Assembly: GCF_016772475.1 (NCBI RefSeq)
Contig: NZ_CP068595.1
Location: 4,960,001 to 5,024,000, forward strand
Reading direction: 5' to 3'
DNA: 64,000 nucleotides
DNA from: Paenibacillus sonchi
Lineage (GTDB): Bacteria > Bacillota > Bacilli > Paenibacillales > Paenibacillaceae
Shown: positions 18,178 to 26,275 of the stretch, one piece after another
Position numbering within the stretch: position 1 is the first letter of the stretch
Layout of the letters: every line of letters starts with the position of its first letter
Notes under the pieces: generated by a model
Seen by the model: only the letters and a program-made list of their open reading frames with translations
What the model was told of the DNA's origin: nothing
Database searches by the model: none
Position numbers and translations under genes: made by a program

Positions 18178-19497
18178 TTAGCTGTAGATCTTTTGCTCAT
18201 CATCTTGTCCGCAAGTTCTGATCTCTATCAGCTTCAGGGCAGTAAAAGCCCTAATCCCATGACTGTCTCCTCTGGCGATTGTAAAGATTCCGCCGGTCTG
18301 TACCGCAGCGGGCAGCCCGTTCAGCATGATTTCTCCTTGACCGGACACGATGACCCAGCTTTTGCCGGTATGCTGACATTGCAATTCAGGCAGGTCATGG
18401 CCCGGCAGCAGGGATAAGGCAAGGGTCAGAATAAGCTCCGGTCCGCTGAAGGTCCGGTCGAGGACGGTATAGCTTCCCCATCCGGTTTCCCCATACCTCG
18501 GTTCCTCTGCAGCCTGTTGCAGGATATCTTTGATGGCATTTGCTTCCCCTTTGCCGGCAATCAGAATGCCCTCTGGACTTCCTGCAGCGATAATGCCGGA
18601 TACCCCGATCACATGCAGCGGAATCCCCAGGTCGTTAACAATATGAGTATCCCGGGAGCTGCCCCAAATCCCGCCTTCCCCAATTACCGGATCGGTCAGG
18701 CGCGCGGTCATTGCATCCCAGCTGCCCAAATCGCGCCATTCTCCTTCATGCCTCAGCACGACAGCTTTCCGGCTGCGCTCCGCCACTTCCTGGTCGAAGC
18801 TGCGGACCGGGAATCCGGGGTACAGATCTGTAAATGCAGCGGGTTCAGCAGGCAGACCCATGCGCTCCAAATGTGACAGCATGAAGCTTAGGCGAAAAGC
18901 AAAAATGCCGCAGTTCCATAATGCCTGCTGCTGTATAAGCTCCACGGCCCTGGCGCTGTCCGGCTTTTCCTGAAACGACAGGACGGGGGCATAGGCTCCC
19001 GGTCCAGCGCTCCCCGGGATGATATAGCCGTACTGGTCCGAAGGGTGAGTGGGCCTTGTCCCAAGCAGGACAAGTTCGGCCTGTGAATCGGCCAGAATGT
19101 CTGGGAACCGGTGAAAACAATCGAAGAAGGCATCATCCGTGTACATATCGGCTGGAGCGACACATAACGTGTCTTCCGGTTTGGCTTTTCCTGCGGAATG
19201 CAAATAGAGCGCCCCGAGCGCGGCTGCTGTGAATGTGCCCCGTTTGTGGGGCTCTCCAATCACCGGATACCGGTTCCGGGTGTGCCGCCGCGTCAGGGCC
19301 AGCTGATCCTCATGTGCGACGAACAATGCCGATGCACCGAGACCGGCATGATCCAATTGGCGGCATACCCGCCCGATCATGGACTCCTTGCCCCCATCCG
19401 GTGCGGGAAGCAGCTCCAGAAACATTTTGGAACGGATGCGGCCCGACAGCGGCCACAGCCGCTGGCCGGAACCGCCGCATAGAAGAATGGTATGCAC
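18178..19497 (-). CDS. Mannose-1-phosphate guanylyltransferase-like protein
   Basis: A 439-residue nucleotidyltransferase. It opens with MHTILLCGGSGQRLWPLS, the nucleotide-binding loop of sugar-phosphate nucleotidyltransferases, followed by CVAPADMYTDD and GYIIPG, then FQEKPD and WNCGIFAF, all typical of ManC. A C-terminal part (about 340-439) has cupin-like strands (WVIVSGQGEIMLNG), as in two-domain ManC/ManA-type proteins. It would make GDP-mannose from mannose-1-phosphate and GTP. It follows the putative glycosyltransferase gene by 14 bases on the same strand, so GDP-mannose may feed that enzyme. The lysine and signature loop are slightly divergent (IRSKMFLEL instead of YPKQFL), so the sugar is not certain. 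Confidence 0.8.
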   Translation of the reverse strand: MHTILLCGGSGQRLWPLSGRIRSKMFLELLPAPDGGKESMIGRVCRQLDHAGLGASALFVAHEDQLALTRRHTRNRYPVIGEPHKRGTFTAAALGALYLHSAGKAKPEDTLCVAPADMYTDDAFFDCFHRFPDILADSQAELVLLGTRPTHPSDQYGYIIPGSAGPGAYAPVLSFQEKPDSARAVELIQQQALWNCGIFAFRLSFMLSHLERMGLPAEPAAFTDLYPGFPVRSFDQEVAERSRKAVVLRHEGEWRDLGSWDAMTARLTDPVIGEGGIWGSSRDTHIVNDLGIPLHVIGVSGIIAAGSPEGILIAGKGEANAIKDILQQAAEEPRYGETGWGSYTVLDRTFSGPELILTLALSLLPGHDLPELQCQHTGKSWVIVSGQGEIMLNGLPAAVQTGGIFTIARGDSHGIRAFTALKLIEIRTCGQDDEQKIYS

Positions 19498-19511
19498 AGC
19501 TGTCTGCCTCC

Positions 19512-20324
19512 TTAGTGCCTGGCTGGAGTGGAGTATCCTTTGCGCTGATGGAAGGAAAGTGAACGGAACGTGCGGGCAAGCCGCAGAGTCTGCGCTTTCC
19601 CCAGAGACGCAAATGAGCTTTTCAGCGATTTATTATGGGCAGTCTTCAAAATTACAGAGCTGCTGTCTCCGCTGTACACATAATTGGCGTAGGTTTCGTA
19701 CTCTGAGAAGCCAAACTGCTTCTTCTTGTCGATACTGCGGATAATGGCGGCGTGCCAGGACATGCCGTGGCGGTCTTCGATTTTTCGTTTTAATCCGGCC
19801 AGCTTTGCCTTCTCAAACAGCATGTAATGGGTGACAAATGATCTGGGAGCGGGCGGCCGGGTACCCATCAGCTTCCGGTAGGTGCGGAAATATTCCGGCT
19901 GGCTCCAGCTGCGGCAGTAGAAAATGCTGCTGTTCCCGGAACGGAAACGGTGGGGACGGATCAGTACAGTATCGGCATCAATAACCAGAAAATAGCTCTC
20001 CCGGCAGATATGATCCCCGTTCATCTTCAGCAGCTGCTGATACAGCCAGCCTGACCGGTTCCACCGGGCGGAGGAATAACGGATGTCCTTTTTGGTAAAC
20101 GGCAGCACACGGGTTTCGTCGACAAAGATACAGCTTTTCCGTGCGCACAGAGACCTGATTTTGCTGCTGTTCGGCGAGACAATGTAAATATTGCTGATCG
20201 GATGGCGGACATAGCGGCGAAGGCTGTCTATCACATGAGGGAGGGTTGCCAGATCTTTTTCAATGGCCGGGATCAGGACATCGATTGCCGGCCCGCTGTT
20301 CGTTAAGCCTGATATTGCTGACAT
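19512..20324 (-). CDS. Putative glycosyltransferase (DUF6492-like)
   Basis: A soluble protein of 270 residues with a GT-A-like layout: IDVLIPAIEKDL at the N-terminus, VIDADTVLIRP as the DxD metal/nucleotide-sugar motif near residue 115, and FSEYETYANYVY near 205, a motif typical of the DUF6492 group. The start at 20324 is preferred because GGAG lies eight bases upstream; the open frame extends six codons further. It is the first gene of a two-gene unit with the ManC-like enzyme and has a CATACATTA box upstream. I infer transfer of a sugar, perhaps mannose, onto a spore or cell-surface acceptor. Confidence 0.6.
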   Translation of the reverse strand: MSAISGLTNSGPAIDVLIPAIEKDLATLPHVIDSLRRYVRHPISNIYIVSPNSSKIRSLCARKSCIFVDETRVLPFTKKDIRYSSARWNRSGWLYQQLLKMNGDHICRESYFLVIDADTVLIRPHRFRSGNSSIFYCRSWSQPEYFRTYRKLMGTRPPAPRSFVTHYMLFEKAKLAGLKRKIEDRHGMSWHAAIIRSIDKKKQFGFSEYETYANYVYSGDSSSVILKTAHNKSLKSSFASLGKAQTLRLARTFRSLSFHQRKGYSTPARH

Positions 20325-20368
20325 AGCTTCATCTCCGGACACATATTGACACTTAAGGCGTCTGCAAC

Positions 20369-20377
20369 TAATGTATG
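20369..20377 (-). promoter_or_regulatory. Possible sigma-E/sigma-K -10 box of the glycosyltransferase-manC unit
   Basis: CATACATTA on the minus strand matches CATANNNTA, 45 bases before the start codon. Confidence 0.35.
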
Positions 20378-20467
20378 CTGCTGCAAGCGTTCAGGACCGG
20401 GCAAGGGCCGCAGAAAAGTTAATCTTCCCTACGGGATAGATGCTTAATTCAACAAGGGCTGCTTCTG

Positions 20468-20476
20468 CATAGGATA
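20468..20476 (+). promoter_or_regulatory. Possible sigma-E/sigma-K -10 box of yheC/D gene 2
   Basis: CATAGGATA matches CATANNNTA, 59 bases before the GTG start of the intact ATP-grasp gene. Confidence 0.35.
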
Positions 20477-20534
20477 CAGTGACGTTGTATATCAGGGAGG
20501 GCGCAATGCCCTTACCGGATGGGAGAGTGCGAGC

Positions 20535-21290
20535 GTGAAGGCAAACACAGCTAACTTAGTGCAGAGCAAATGGGTGAAGACAAAGCTGCTGCTGCGCAGC
20601 AATGCGGTCAGACCTTTTATCCCGGATACCCGGAAATTCTCCAGACGCAATCTGGAGGAGATGATTCGCAGCTATGGAATGGTCTATGTCAAGCCCGAAC
20701 GGGGAACCTATGGCAACGGGGTTATACGGGCCGAGCGGGGGGAGCACAAGGGCTACACGTACCAGTATGAGGAAACGGTCCGCCATTTTGATACCTTTGA
20801 AGCCTTTCACAAAAGCCTGGCCCAAAAAACAGGCAAAAGAAGTTATTTGATTCAGAAAGGCATCCACCTGCTGAAGCATAACCGCCGCCGCTTTGATATC
20901 CGGGTGATGGTGCAGCTAAGCCCGAAGGGAGTCTGGGAAGCTACCGGAATCATCGGACGGCTGGGCCATCCGCGCAAAATTGTTACGAATTACCACAGCG
21001 GCGGCAGGCCGATGGCGATTGAAACCCTGCTCTCGACCCATCTGACCCGCCAACAGCTTGCACATCTGACCGGGGAATTGGATCTGCTTGGCACCCGCAT
21101 GGCGGCCCATATGCAGAAAACCTATCCCCGCATCCGCAAAATCGGCGTAGATGTCGGCCTGGACCGGTCACTGACACCTTGGGTAATTGAAGTGAATATG
21201 AACCCCGACCCTTATATCTTCAATCAGCTGAAGGATAAATCCATGTACAGGAAGGTTATGAAATACCGGCGTTATTGGATGGAAAAGTAA
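20535..21290 (+). CDS. YheC/YheD family ATP-grasp protein
   Basis: A 251-residue ATP-grasp ligase-like protein. Landmarks are MVYVKPERGTYGNGVIR (nucleotide-binding strand and glycine-rich loop, about residues 50-66), FDIRVMVQLS near 120, and the metal-site segment WVIEVNMNPDPYIF near 220. Homologues YheC and YheD associate with the Bacillus spore coat; no chemical activity is established for them. The GTG start has GGGAGAG upstream. It is homologous to the broken gene at 13981-14818 on the other side of the diaminopropionate genes, so the cluster is flanked by two related ligase-like genes. A 17-base perfect hairpin follows. Confidence 0.87.
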   Translation: MKANTANLVQSKWVKTKLLLRSNAVRPFIPDTRKFSRRNLEEMIRSYGMVYVKPERGTYGNGVIRAERGEHKGYTYQYEETVRHFDTFEAFHKSLAQKTGKRSYLIQKGIHLLKHNRRRFDIRVMVQLSPKGVWEATGIIGRLGHPRKIVTNYHSGGRPMAIETLLSTHLTRQQLAHLTGELDLLGTRMAAHMQKTYPRIRKIGVDVGLDRSLTPWVIEVNMNPDPYIFNQLKDKSMYRKVMKYRRYWMEK

Positions 21291-21331
21291 AGCTGCCGCC
21301 CTGAATCAGGCTGCCGTTTGAAGTGGCTCTG

Positions 21332-21370
21332 CATGCAAATAACCCCACTTGATGTGGGGTTATTTGCATG
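21332..21370. terminator. Strong hairpin terminator between convergent genes
   Basis: CATGCAAATAACCCCAC and its exact complement form a 17-base perfect stem with a 5-base loop. Only a short T stretch follows (TTTATG), but the position between convergent genes fits a terminator for both. Confidence 0.75.
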
Positions 21371-21403
21371 TTTATGGGAGTGCAGGTCCTGAACGGCGGA
21401 CGC

Positions 21404-22720
21404 TCAGGCCTTTACAGGCAAATGGATGCAGGCAGAATAGATATCTTCAGTTCGGGTGACCGCCAGGGAACCCTTGTGCTGCTTGATAATTTTCTCACAG
21501 GTTTTCATGCCGATTCCTGTGCTGTCTACTGTTTCCAGATTAGGGCTAATGTGATTTTGAATATCCAGCCGTAACTTTTGATTGGCAATACAGCATTTAA
21601 TGATTACTGGTTTTGAGGTGCCGGCATATTTTGTAATGTTGGAGAACAGATTATCGAACACTCTGCGCATAGCTGTCAAATTGATGTCGATCTGAAAGGG
21701 GGTGCCGCATGGAAGATACTCAAACTGAATCCGGTGATTCTGCAGTCCCAGAAGCTGCTCATCGATTAGCTGATCGATCAATGGCATCCCGTCGAAGGTG
21801 TCCAGCGCCAAATCCTCCTCATCGGTATTGAACACCGTAAAATACTCAAACAATTGGTCGGACAGCGTTTTGATTTGATAGGCTTTTTCACGGCTGTTGT
21901 GAATATACTTGTTCAGGTTGTCTTCGGTGCCATATTTCTGGTACGCAATGATATCCAGATAACCTACAAGCGCTGTGAGCGGTGTTCTCAGATCATGCGA
22001 CATCGCCGTGACCAGTTCACTGTTGGCCAACCTCGCCCGGTCCTCGCTGTTCAGTCTTTCCATAAACGACTTTCTCATTTCATTGATGCTTTGGGCCAGT
22101 GAAGATAGCTCATCATCGCCGCTGACCGTAATGGGGTAATCCAGATAGCCCCCCTCCAGTATTTTGATTTCATTTTCCAGTACTCCGATATAAGAGGTTT
22201 TCCGGTTGATAAAGAACAGCATGATGCAGATAAAGCAGATAAAGGAGAGGGTGAGGGTTACAAAGCCTATGATGTTAATATACTTGTATTCAAAAAAGCA
22301 TTCCATATATAGCTGGACGTTGGTGTCGGCAAAGGCGACAGGCACAAGCGGAATCCCTTTGAGAATCGGGTTAATCATGTAATTCCCGTTGCCGGCAGCA
22401 GCCTCTTCACGATCCGAGCTATATACCAGGTTATCATCTTTGAAAAGATAGACCGTTACATATTTCATTTTGCCAACCCATTTGGTTAGCTGTTCATGAT
22501 CGCTCAGGGCCAGCCTGTTATCGGACACATATTCCTTGAATTCGGCAATGGCTTGATTTTGTTGATTCTCGATGAAGGAGCTTTGATCGAAATAGTCCTC
22601 CGCAATGTCTTCCGCAGTGAATTGCAGCAACAGGAAGATACCTACAGAAACGGCAAATGAGAACAACAGGGAGAGAATTAATTTGATTCTCAGCTTGCCG
22701 GATACAAACCTCTTAATCAA
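21404..22720 (-). CDS. Sensor histidine kinase, VanS-like
   Basis: A 438-residue kinase with a first membrane segment at about 12-32, an extracytoplasmic sensor region of roughly 130 residues, a second membrane segment at about 165-190, HAMP, then HisKA with AMSHDLRTPLTALVGYLD and an ATPase domain with NLFSNITKYA and STGIGMKTCEKI. The HDLRTPLT box is typical of the VanS group. The start overlaps the response regulator stop by eight bases. The divergent VTT and phosphatidylserine synthase genes suggest a role in membrane lipid or antimicrobial-peptide response; that is inference from position. Confidence 0.9.
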   Translation of the reverse strand: MIKRFVSGKLRIKLILSLLFSFAVSVGIFLLLQFTAEDIAEDYFDQSSFIENQQNQAIAEFKEYVSDNRLALSDHEQLTKWVGKMKYVTVYLFKDDNLVYSSDREEAAAGNGNYMINPILKGIPLVPVAFADTNVQLYMECFFEYKYINIIGFVTLTLSFICFICIMLFFINRKTSYIGVLENEIKILEGGYLDYPITVSGDDELSSLAQSINEMRKSFMERLNSEDRARLANSELVTAMSHDLRTPLTALVGYLDIIAYQKYGTEDNLNKYIHNSREKAYQIKTLSDQLFEYFTVFNTDEEDLALDTFDGMPLIDQLIDEQLLGLQNHRIQFEYLPCGTPFQIDINLTAMRRVFDNLFSNITKYAGTSKPVIIKCCIANQKLRLDIQNHISPNLETVDSTGIGMKTCEKIIKQHKGSLAVTRTEDIYSACIHLPVKA

Positions 22721-23411
22721 TGCGGTACCCCTTTCCCCAGACCGTTTTGATATACTCCGGGTTCTGCGGATCGGCCTCCAATTTGCTTCTCAGGTTGCGG
22801 ATATGCACCATGACCGTATTGTTGCAGCTATAGAAATAAGGTTCGTTCCACACGCTTTCATATAAATTTTGTGCAGAGAATATTTTCATCCTGTTTTGTG
22901 CCAGCAGCAGCAGAATTTGATATTCGGTTTCCGTCAGCGTAATCTCCTGCTGAGCCATAGTCACCTCATTGGAGGCGGTGTTGATGCTCAGATCATGAAT
23001 GTGGATTTTATCCGGAGAAGGCACACTGTCCTTCCCTTTGTACACATAATATCTTCTCAGCAGCGCCTTCACTCTGGAGACAAGCTCTGTATAAGAAAAC
23101 GGTTTGGACAGGTAGTCATCGCTTCCCGCCGAGAAGGCCATGTATTTATCGGAGTCCTGCGTTTTTGCCGTTAAAAACAAGATAGGAGCGCTTGATTTCT
23201 CGCGGATTTCTACGCATGCCTTAAATCCGGATTTTCCAGGCATCATAATATCCAGAATGAATAAATCTATTGTTTCATCGGCCTTATGGACAGCATCGTC
23301 TCCGTCTACAGCTTCGATTATATGGAACCCTTCGCTTTTCAAAAGAACACGGACAATCTCCCGGATTTCATCGTTGTCATCGGCGATCAGAATATTTGTT
23401 GTATGGTTCAT
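22713..23411 (-). CDS. OmpR-family response regulator, VanR-like
   Basis: The start at 23411 has GGAGGAAG upstream, giving 232 residues; the open frame runs 12 codons further without support. The receiver has NILIADDNDE, the phospho-acceptor in LFILDIMMPG and YLSKPF; the C-terminal winged helix has NNTVMVHIRNLRSKLE. It pairs with the overlapping kinase. Three CTTAAG boxes between this gene and the divergent VTT gene are good candidates for its binding sites. Confidence 0.9.
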   Translation of the reverse strand: MNHTTNILIADDNDEIREIVRVLLKSEGFHIIEAVDGDDAVHKADETIDLFILDIMMPGKSGFKACVEIREKSSAPILFLTAKTQDSDKYMAFSAGSDDYLSKPFSYTELVSRVKALLRRYYVYKGKDSVPSPDKIHIHDLSINTASNEVTMAQQEITLTETEYQILLLLAQNRMKIFSAQNLYESVWNEPYFYSCNNTVMVHIRNLRSKLEADPQNPEYIKTVWGKGYRID

Positions 23412-23476
23412 TGATCTTCCTCCGTTCGTTCTCAGTATATAATTCAATATTGATTTAATCTAGCGGATGGAGAGGA

Positions 23477-23531
23477 CTTAAGAATTCTTAAGATTCTCTT
23501 CAGGTCAAGCTTAAGATCCTCCTCGTATACT
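23477..23531 (+). promoter_or_regulatory. CTTAAG boxes and promoter before the VTT gene
   Basis: CTTAAG occurs at 23477, 23487 and 23510; the first two are exactly ten bases apart, as for tandem OmpR-family half-sites. A good -10 (TATACT, 23526-23531) has no recognisable -35 at 17 bases, which suggests dependence on an activator, plausibly the divergent response regulator. Confidence 0.5.
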
Positions 23532-23566
23532 GCTAACTACACTACGCAAGAAAGGATCACATACCT

Positions 23567-24265
23567 ATGGCCCCATCCAGAAAGATCTTAATCAGCAGAA
23601 TATCATTGTTAATACTGGCAGGTGCGGCAGTTATTCTGATGCTGAAATATCTGCCGGATATCCTTCAATTGACCGTGTCTTTTGATGAATTCCGAAAGTA
23701 TATCCTCTCAACGGGCAAAGCGGGACCGGCGGTATTAATTCTGTTTCAGATCCTCCAAACCGTAATTGCTCCGATTCCGGGAGAGGTCGTGCAAATTGCC
23801 GGAGGCTACATATATGGAGTCACGCTGGGAACAATTTATGTAACAGCCGGGATGTTGACAGGCTCCGCTATTGCCTTTTATTTCACCAGGTTTATGGGAG
23901 GCTTCCTGATTGGGAGATTAATAGAAAAGAAAAAGCTGAAGTGGATGACAGATATGATGGAGAGAAAGAATTTTTCGGTATTTTTGTTTATTTTCTTCCT
24001 GATTCCCGGACTGCCGAAGGATTTCCTCGTGTATATTGCAGGGCTGACGCCGATGAAGCCGCTCAGGCTCTTCGGAATATTGCTTGCGGGAAGATTGCCC
24101 TGGCTGATCGCGTCTGTAGCAGTCGGAGCTAACATTTATCAGAAAAATTATACCTCCACCATCATCCTTTCCGTGCTGGCCGTGGTGGCTTTTGTATTGG
24201 GATTGATTTATAAAGATAAGCTGATTCACAGATTCGGGGCCGGCAAGAGCGCCGGCCGTTCATAA
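23567..24265 (+). CDS. TVP38/TMEM64 (VTT/DedA-type) membrane protein
   Basis: A 232-residue membrane protein with about six hydrophobic segments. It carries the SNARE-associated/VTT core: APIPGEVVQIAGGYIYG (about residues 66-82), GSAIAFYFTRFMGG and FFLIPGLPKDFLVYIAGL near 140-157. Family members act in lipid distribution and proton-coupled membrane homeostasis. AAAGGATC precedes the ATG. The gene is divergent from the VanRS-like pair and is followed after 26 bases by the phosphatidylserine synthase gene, so the two probably share a transcript concerned with membrane lipids. Confidence 0.85.
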   Translation: MAPSRKILISRISLLILAGAAVILMLKYLPDILQLTVSFDEFRKYILSTGKAGPAVLILFQILQTVIAPIPGEVVQIAGGYIYGVTLGTIYVTAGMLTGSAIAFYFTRFMGGFLIGRLIEKKKLKWMTDMMERKNFSVFLFIFFLIPGLPKDFLVYIAGLTPMKPLRLFGILLAGRLPWLIASVAVGANIYQKNYTSTIILSVLAVVAFVLGLIYKDKLIHRFGAGKSAGRS

Positions 24266-24291
24266 TTTATTGCTGAAGGCGGAGGAGAAGT

Positions 24292-24813
24292 ATGGTTAAA
24301 AAGTCTATACCCAATGTGCTCACGTTCCTGAACTTATCTTTTGGCGTTCTGGCCATTCTTGAGATTGTGGGCGGGAACTACTTTATCAGCGGGGTGTTTC
24401 TAATCTGTGCGGCAGTAGTGGATAGATATGACGGCAGAATCGCCCGTTTCTTGAACGTATCCAGCATACTCGGCAAAGAACTGGATTCCCTGGCGGATCT
24501 GGTCTCCTTCGGGGTTGCGCCGGCGCTGTTAATATTCTGTAAATTCAATTTTCTGAACCTGGGCCATATCAAAGGAATCGGCATCTGCGTGTTATTGCTG
24601 TATGTCATCAGCGGTTCTTATCGGTTGGCCAAATATAACATCGGTCATTTCGACAATGTATTTATCGGCATGCCCATCACCGTCGCGGGTTTTATTCTCG
24701 CCGCGTATTCATTGGCTGTACCTGTCAATAGTGCTTTTACAACGGGTTCCGTTGTGCTGCTGCTGTTTCTTGCCTGCTTCATGGTCTCCAAATACAAATT
24801 CAACAAAAGATAA
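24292..24813 (+). CDS. pssA: CDP-diacylglycerol--serine O-phosphatidyltransferase
   Basis: A 173-residue membrane enzyme of the CDP-alcohol phosphatidyltransferase family. The complete family signature is present at about residues 44-69: DRYDGRIAR, eight residues, then GKELDSLAD. Type II Pss enzymes of Bacillales, 170-180 residues long, make phosphatidylserine from CDP-diacylglycerol and serine. GGAGGAG precedes the start. No decarboxylase gene is next to it, unlike in B. subtilis, so this copy may serve the stress response of the adjacent two-component system; that is inference. Confidence 0.85.
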   Translation: MVKKSIPNVLTFLNLSFGVLAILEIVGGNYFISGVFLICAAVVDRYDGRIARFLNVSSILGKELDSLADLVSFGVAPALLIFCKFNFLNLGHIKGIGICVLLLYVISGSYRLAKYNIGHFDNVFIGMPITVAGFILAAYSLAVPVNSAFTTGSVVLLLFLACFMVSKYKFNKR

Positions 24814-24991
24814 AGCTCCAGAAGCGTTTGGGGTACTTGTGGCAACTTTGTTAATCCCGGTCCGGGGAGGCTGGTTCCGGCAACAGCAACGCCGTTAATT
24901 ATCTTGCAAAACTGATGAAAATAGCCGATAACTATAGAGGTAGAGTAAATGGATTGAACAAGCGGTATATCAGTTGAACGGGGGAACGATT

Positions 24992-26179
24992 GTGGATTTA
25001 TTGGACGAAATCATGCTGCTCCACAAAGGCGGGAAGCTTGAGACAACATTAAAAAATCCGATCCGGACAAAAGAAGACTTGTCCAAGGTATATACACCGG
25101 GTGTTGCGGAGGTCTGTCAGGCGATCGCACAGGATCAGGCGCAGGCCTATGAACTGACAACGAAGAAGAACACCGTAGCTGTGGTATCCGATGGAACTGC
25201 AGTACTGGGTCTGGGAGATATCGGCCCGAGAGCCGCCATGCCGGTGATGGAAGGCAAAGCGGCGCTGTTCAAACAGTTCGCCAATGTGGATGCCGTCCCC
25301 ATCTGCCTCGACACGAAAGGTACGGAAGAGATTATTGCTATTGTAAAAGCGCTCGCCCCTACATTCGGAGGCATTAATCTTGAAGATATTTCCTCTCCGC
25401 GGTGTTTTGAGATTGAGAAAAGGCTCCGGAAGGAGCTGGACATTCCGGTATTCCATGACGACCAGCACGGGACGGCCATCGTAGTGCTTGCCGGGCTGCT
25501 GAACGCCCTGAAGGTATGCGGCAAAAACATCAAGGATGTCAAAATCGTGGTCAACGGTATCGGTGCAGCAGGCATCTCCGTTTCCAAAATGCTGCTCCAT
25601 GCAGGGGCTGTGAACCTGATCGGTGTGGATCGGGAAGGTGCCCTCAACCGGCAGGTTGCCTACAGCCGGACACACTGGAACGAATATGCCCGGATGACGA
25701 ATCCCCGCCTGGAAACGGGCCAGCTGTCGGATGTGATCAAGGATGCCGATGTATTTATCGGTGTTTCCGCCCCGGATGTGCTGAAGCTGGAAGATGTGCT
25801 GAACATGGCTAAGGACCCCATCGTGTTCGCCATGGCGAATCCGACACCGGAAATCGATCCAGCCATCGCTGCGCCCCATGTAAGAGTCATGGCGACAGGC
25901 CGTTCAGATTACCCGAATCAGATTAACAATGTGCTGTGCTTTCCCGGTATTTTCAGAGGGGCGCTGGATTGTGAAGCCACCGACATCAACGATGAAATGA
26001 AGCTGGCAGCGGCGCAAGCAATTTCCTCGGTCATTGATGCTGCGGATCTTCATGAGACGTATATCATTCCGGATGCCTTTGATCCGCGCGTGGTGGAACG
26101 AATCCGCGTTGCCGTTGCCGAAGCGGCGTACAATAGCGGTGCTGCCCGTAAAAATCTGCTGATCGGGGCGAATACATAA
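24992..26179 (+). CDS. NAD(P)-dependent malic enzyme
   Basis: Oxidatively decarboxylates malate to pyruvate. The protein of about 395 residues has the short bacterial malic-enzyme layout: VYTPGVAEVC with the catalytic tyrosine (about residue 30), GDIGPRAAMPVMEGK with the lysine near 75, FHDDQHGTA (metal site, about 150) and the nucleotide fold VNGIGAAGIS near 180. The GTG at 24992 is chosen because GGGGGA precedes it by six bases; a TTG six codons earlier has no such site. It stands alone, closed by a bidirectional terminator. Confidence 0.92.
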   Translation: MDLLDEIMLLHKGGKLETTLKNPIRTKEDLSKVYTPGVAEVCQAIAQDQAQAYELTTKKNTVAVVSDGTAVLGLGDIGPRAAMPVMEGKAALFKQFANVDAVPICLDTKGTEEIIAIVKALAPTFGGINLEDISSPRCFEIEKRLRKELDIPVFHDDQHGTAIVVLAGLLNALKVCGKNIKDVKIVVNGIGAAGISVSKMLLHAGAVNLIGVDREGALNRQVAYSRTHWNEYARMTNPRLETGQLSDVIKDADVFIGVSAPDVLKLEDVLNMAKDPIVFAMANPTPEIDPAIAAPHVRVMATGRSDYPNQINNVLCFPGIFRGALDCEATDINDEMKLAAAQAISSVIDAADLHETYIIPDAFDPRVVERIRVAVAEAAYNSGAARKNLLIGANT

Positions 26180-26230
26180 CAGGGTGTGAGCTGCTGCGGG
26201 CGGGCGAGTGTCAACCCGGCAGATTGCAAG

Positions 26231-26274
26231 AAAAAGAGTACTCCAGCTAATTCAGCTGTGGAGTACTCTTTTTT
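26231..26274. terminator. Bidirectional terminator between malic enzyme and dhaKL
   Basis: AAAAAGAGTACTCC pairs with GGAGTACTCTTTTT around an inner AGCT/AGCT; T stretches run out on both strands. Confidence 0.85.
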
Positions 26275-26275
26275 C

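Noticed and set aside
13981..21290. Staphyloferrin B-type siderophore cluster
   Set aside because: SbnA and SbnB are present, but no IucA/IucC-type synthetase, decarboxylase, siderophore exporter or Fur-like box is seen.
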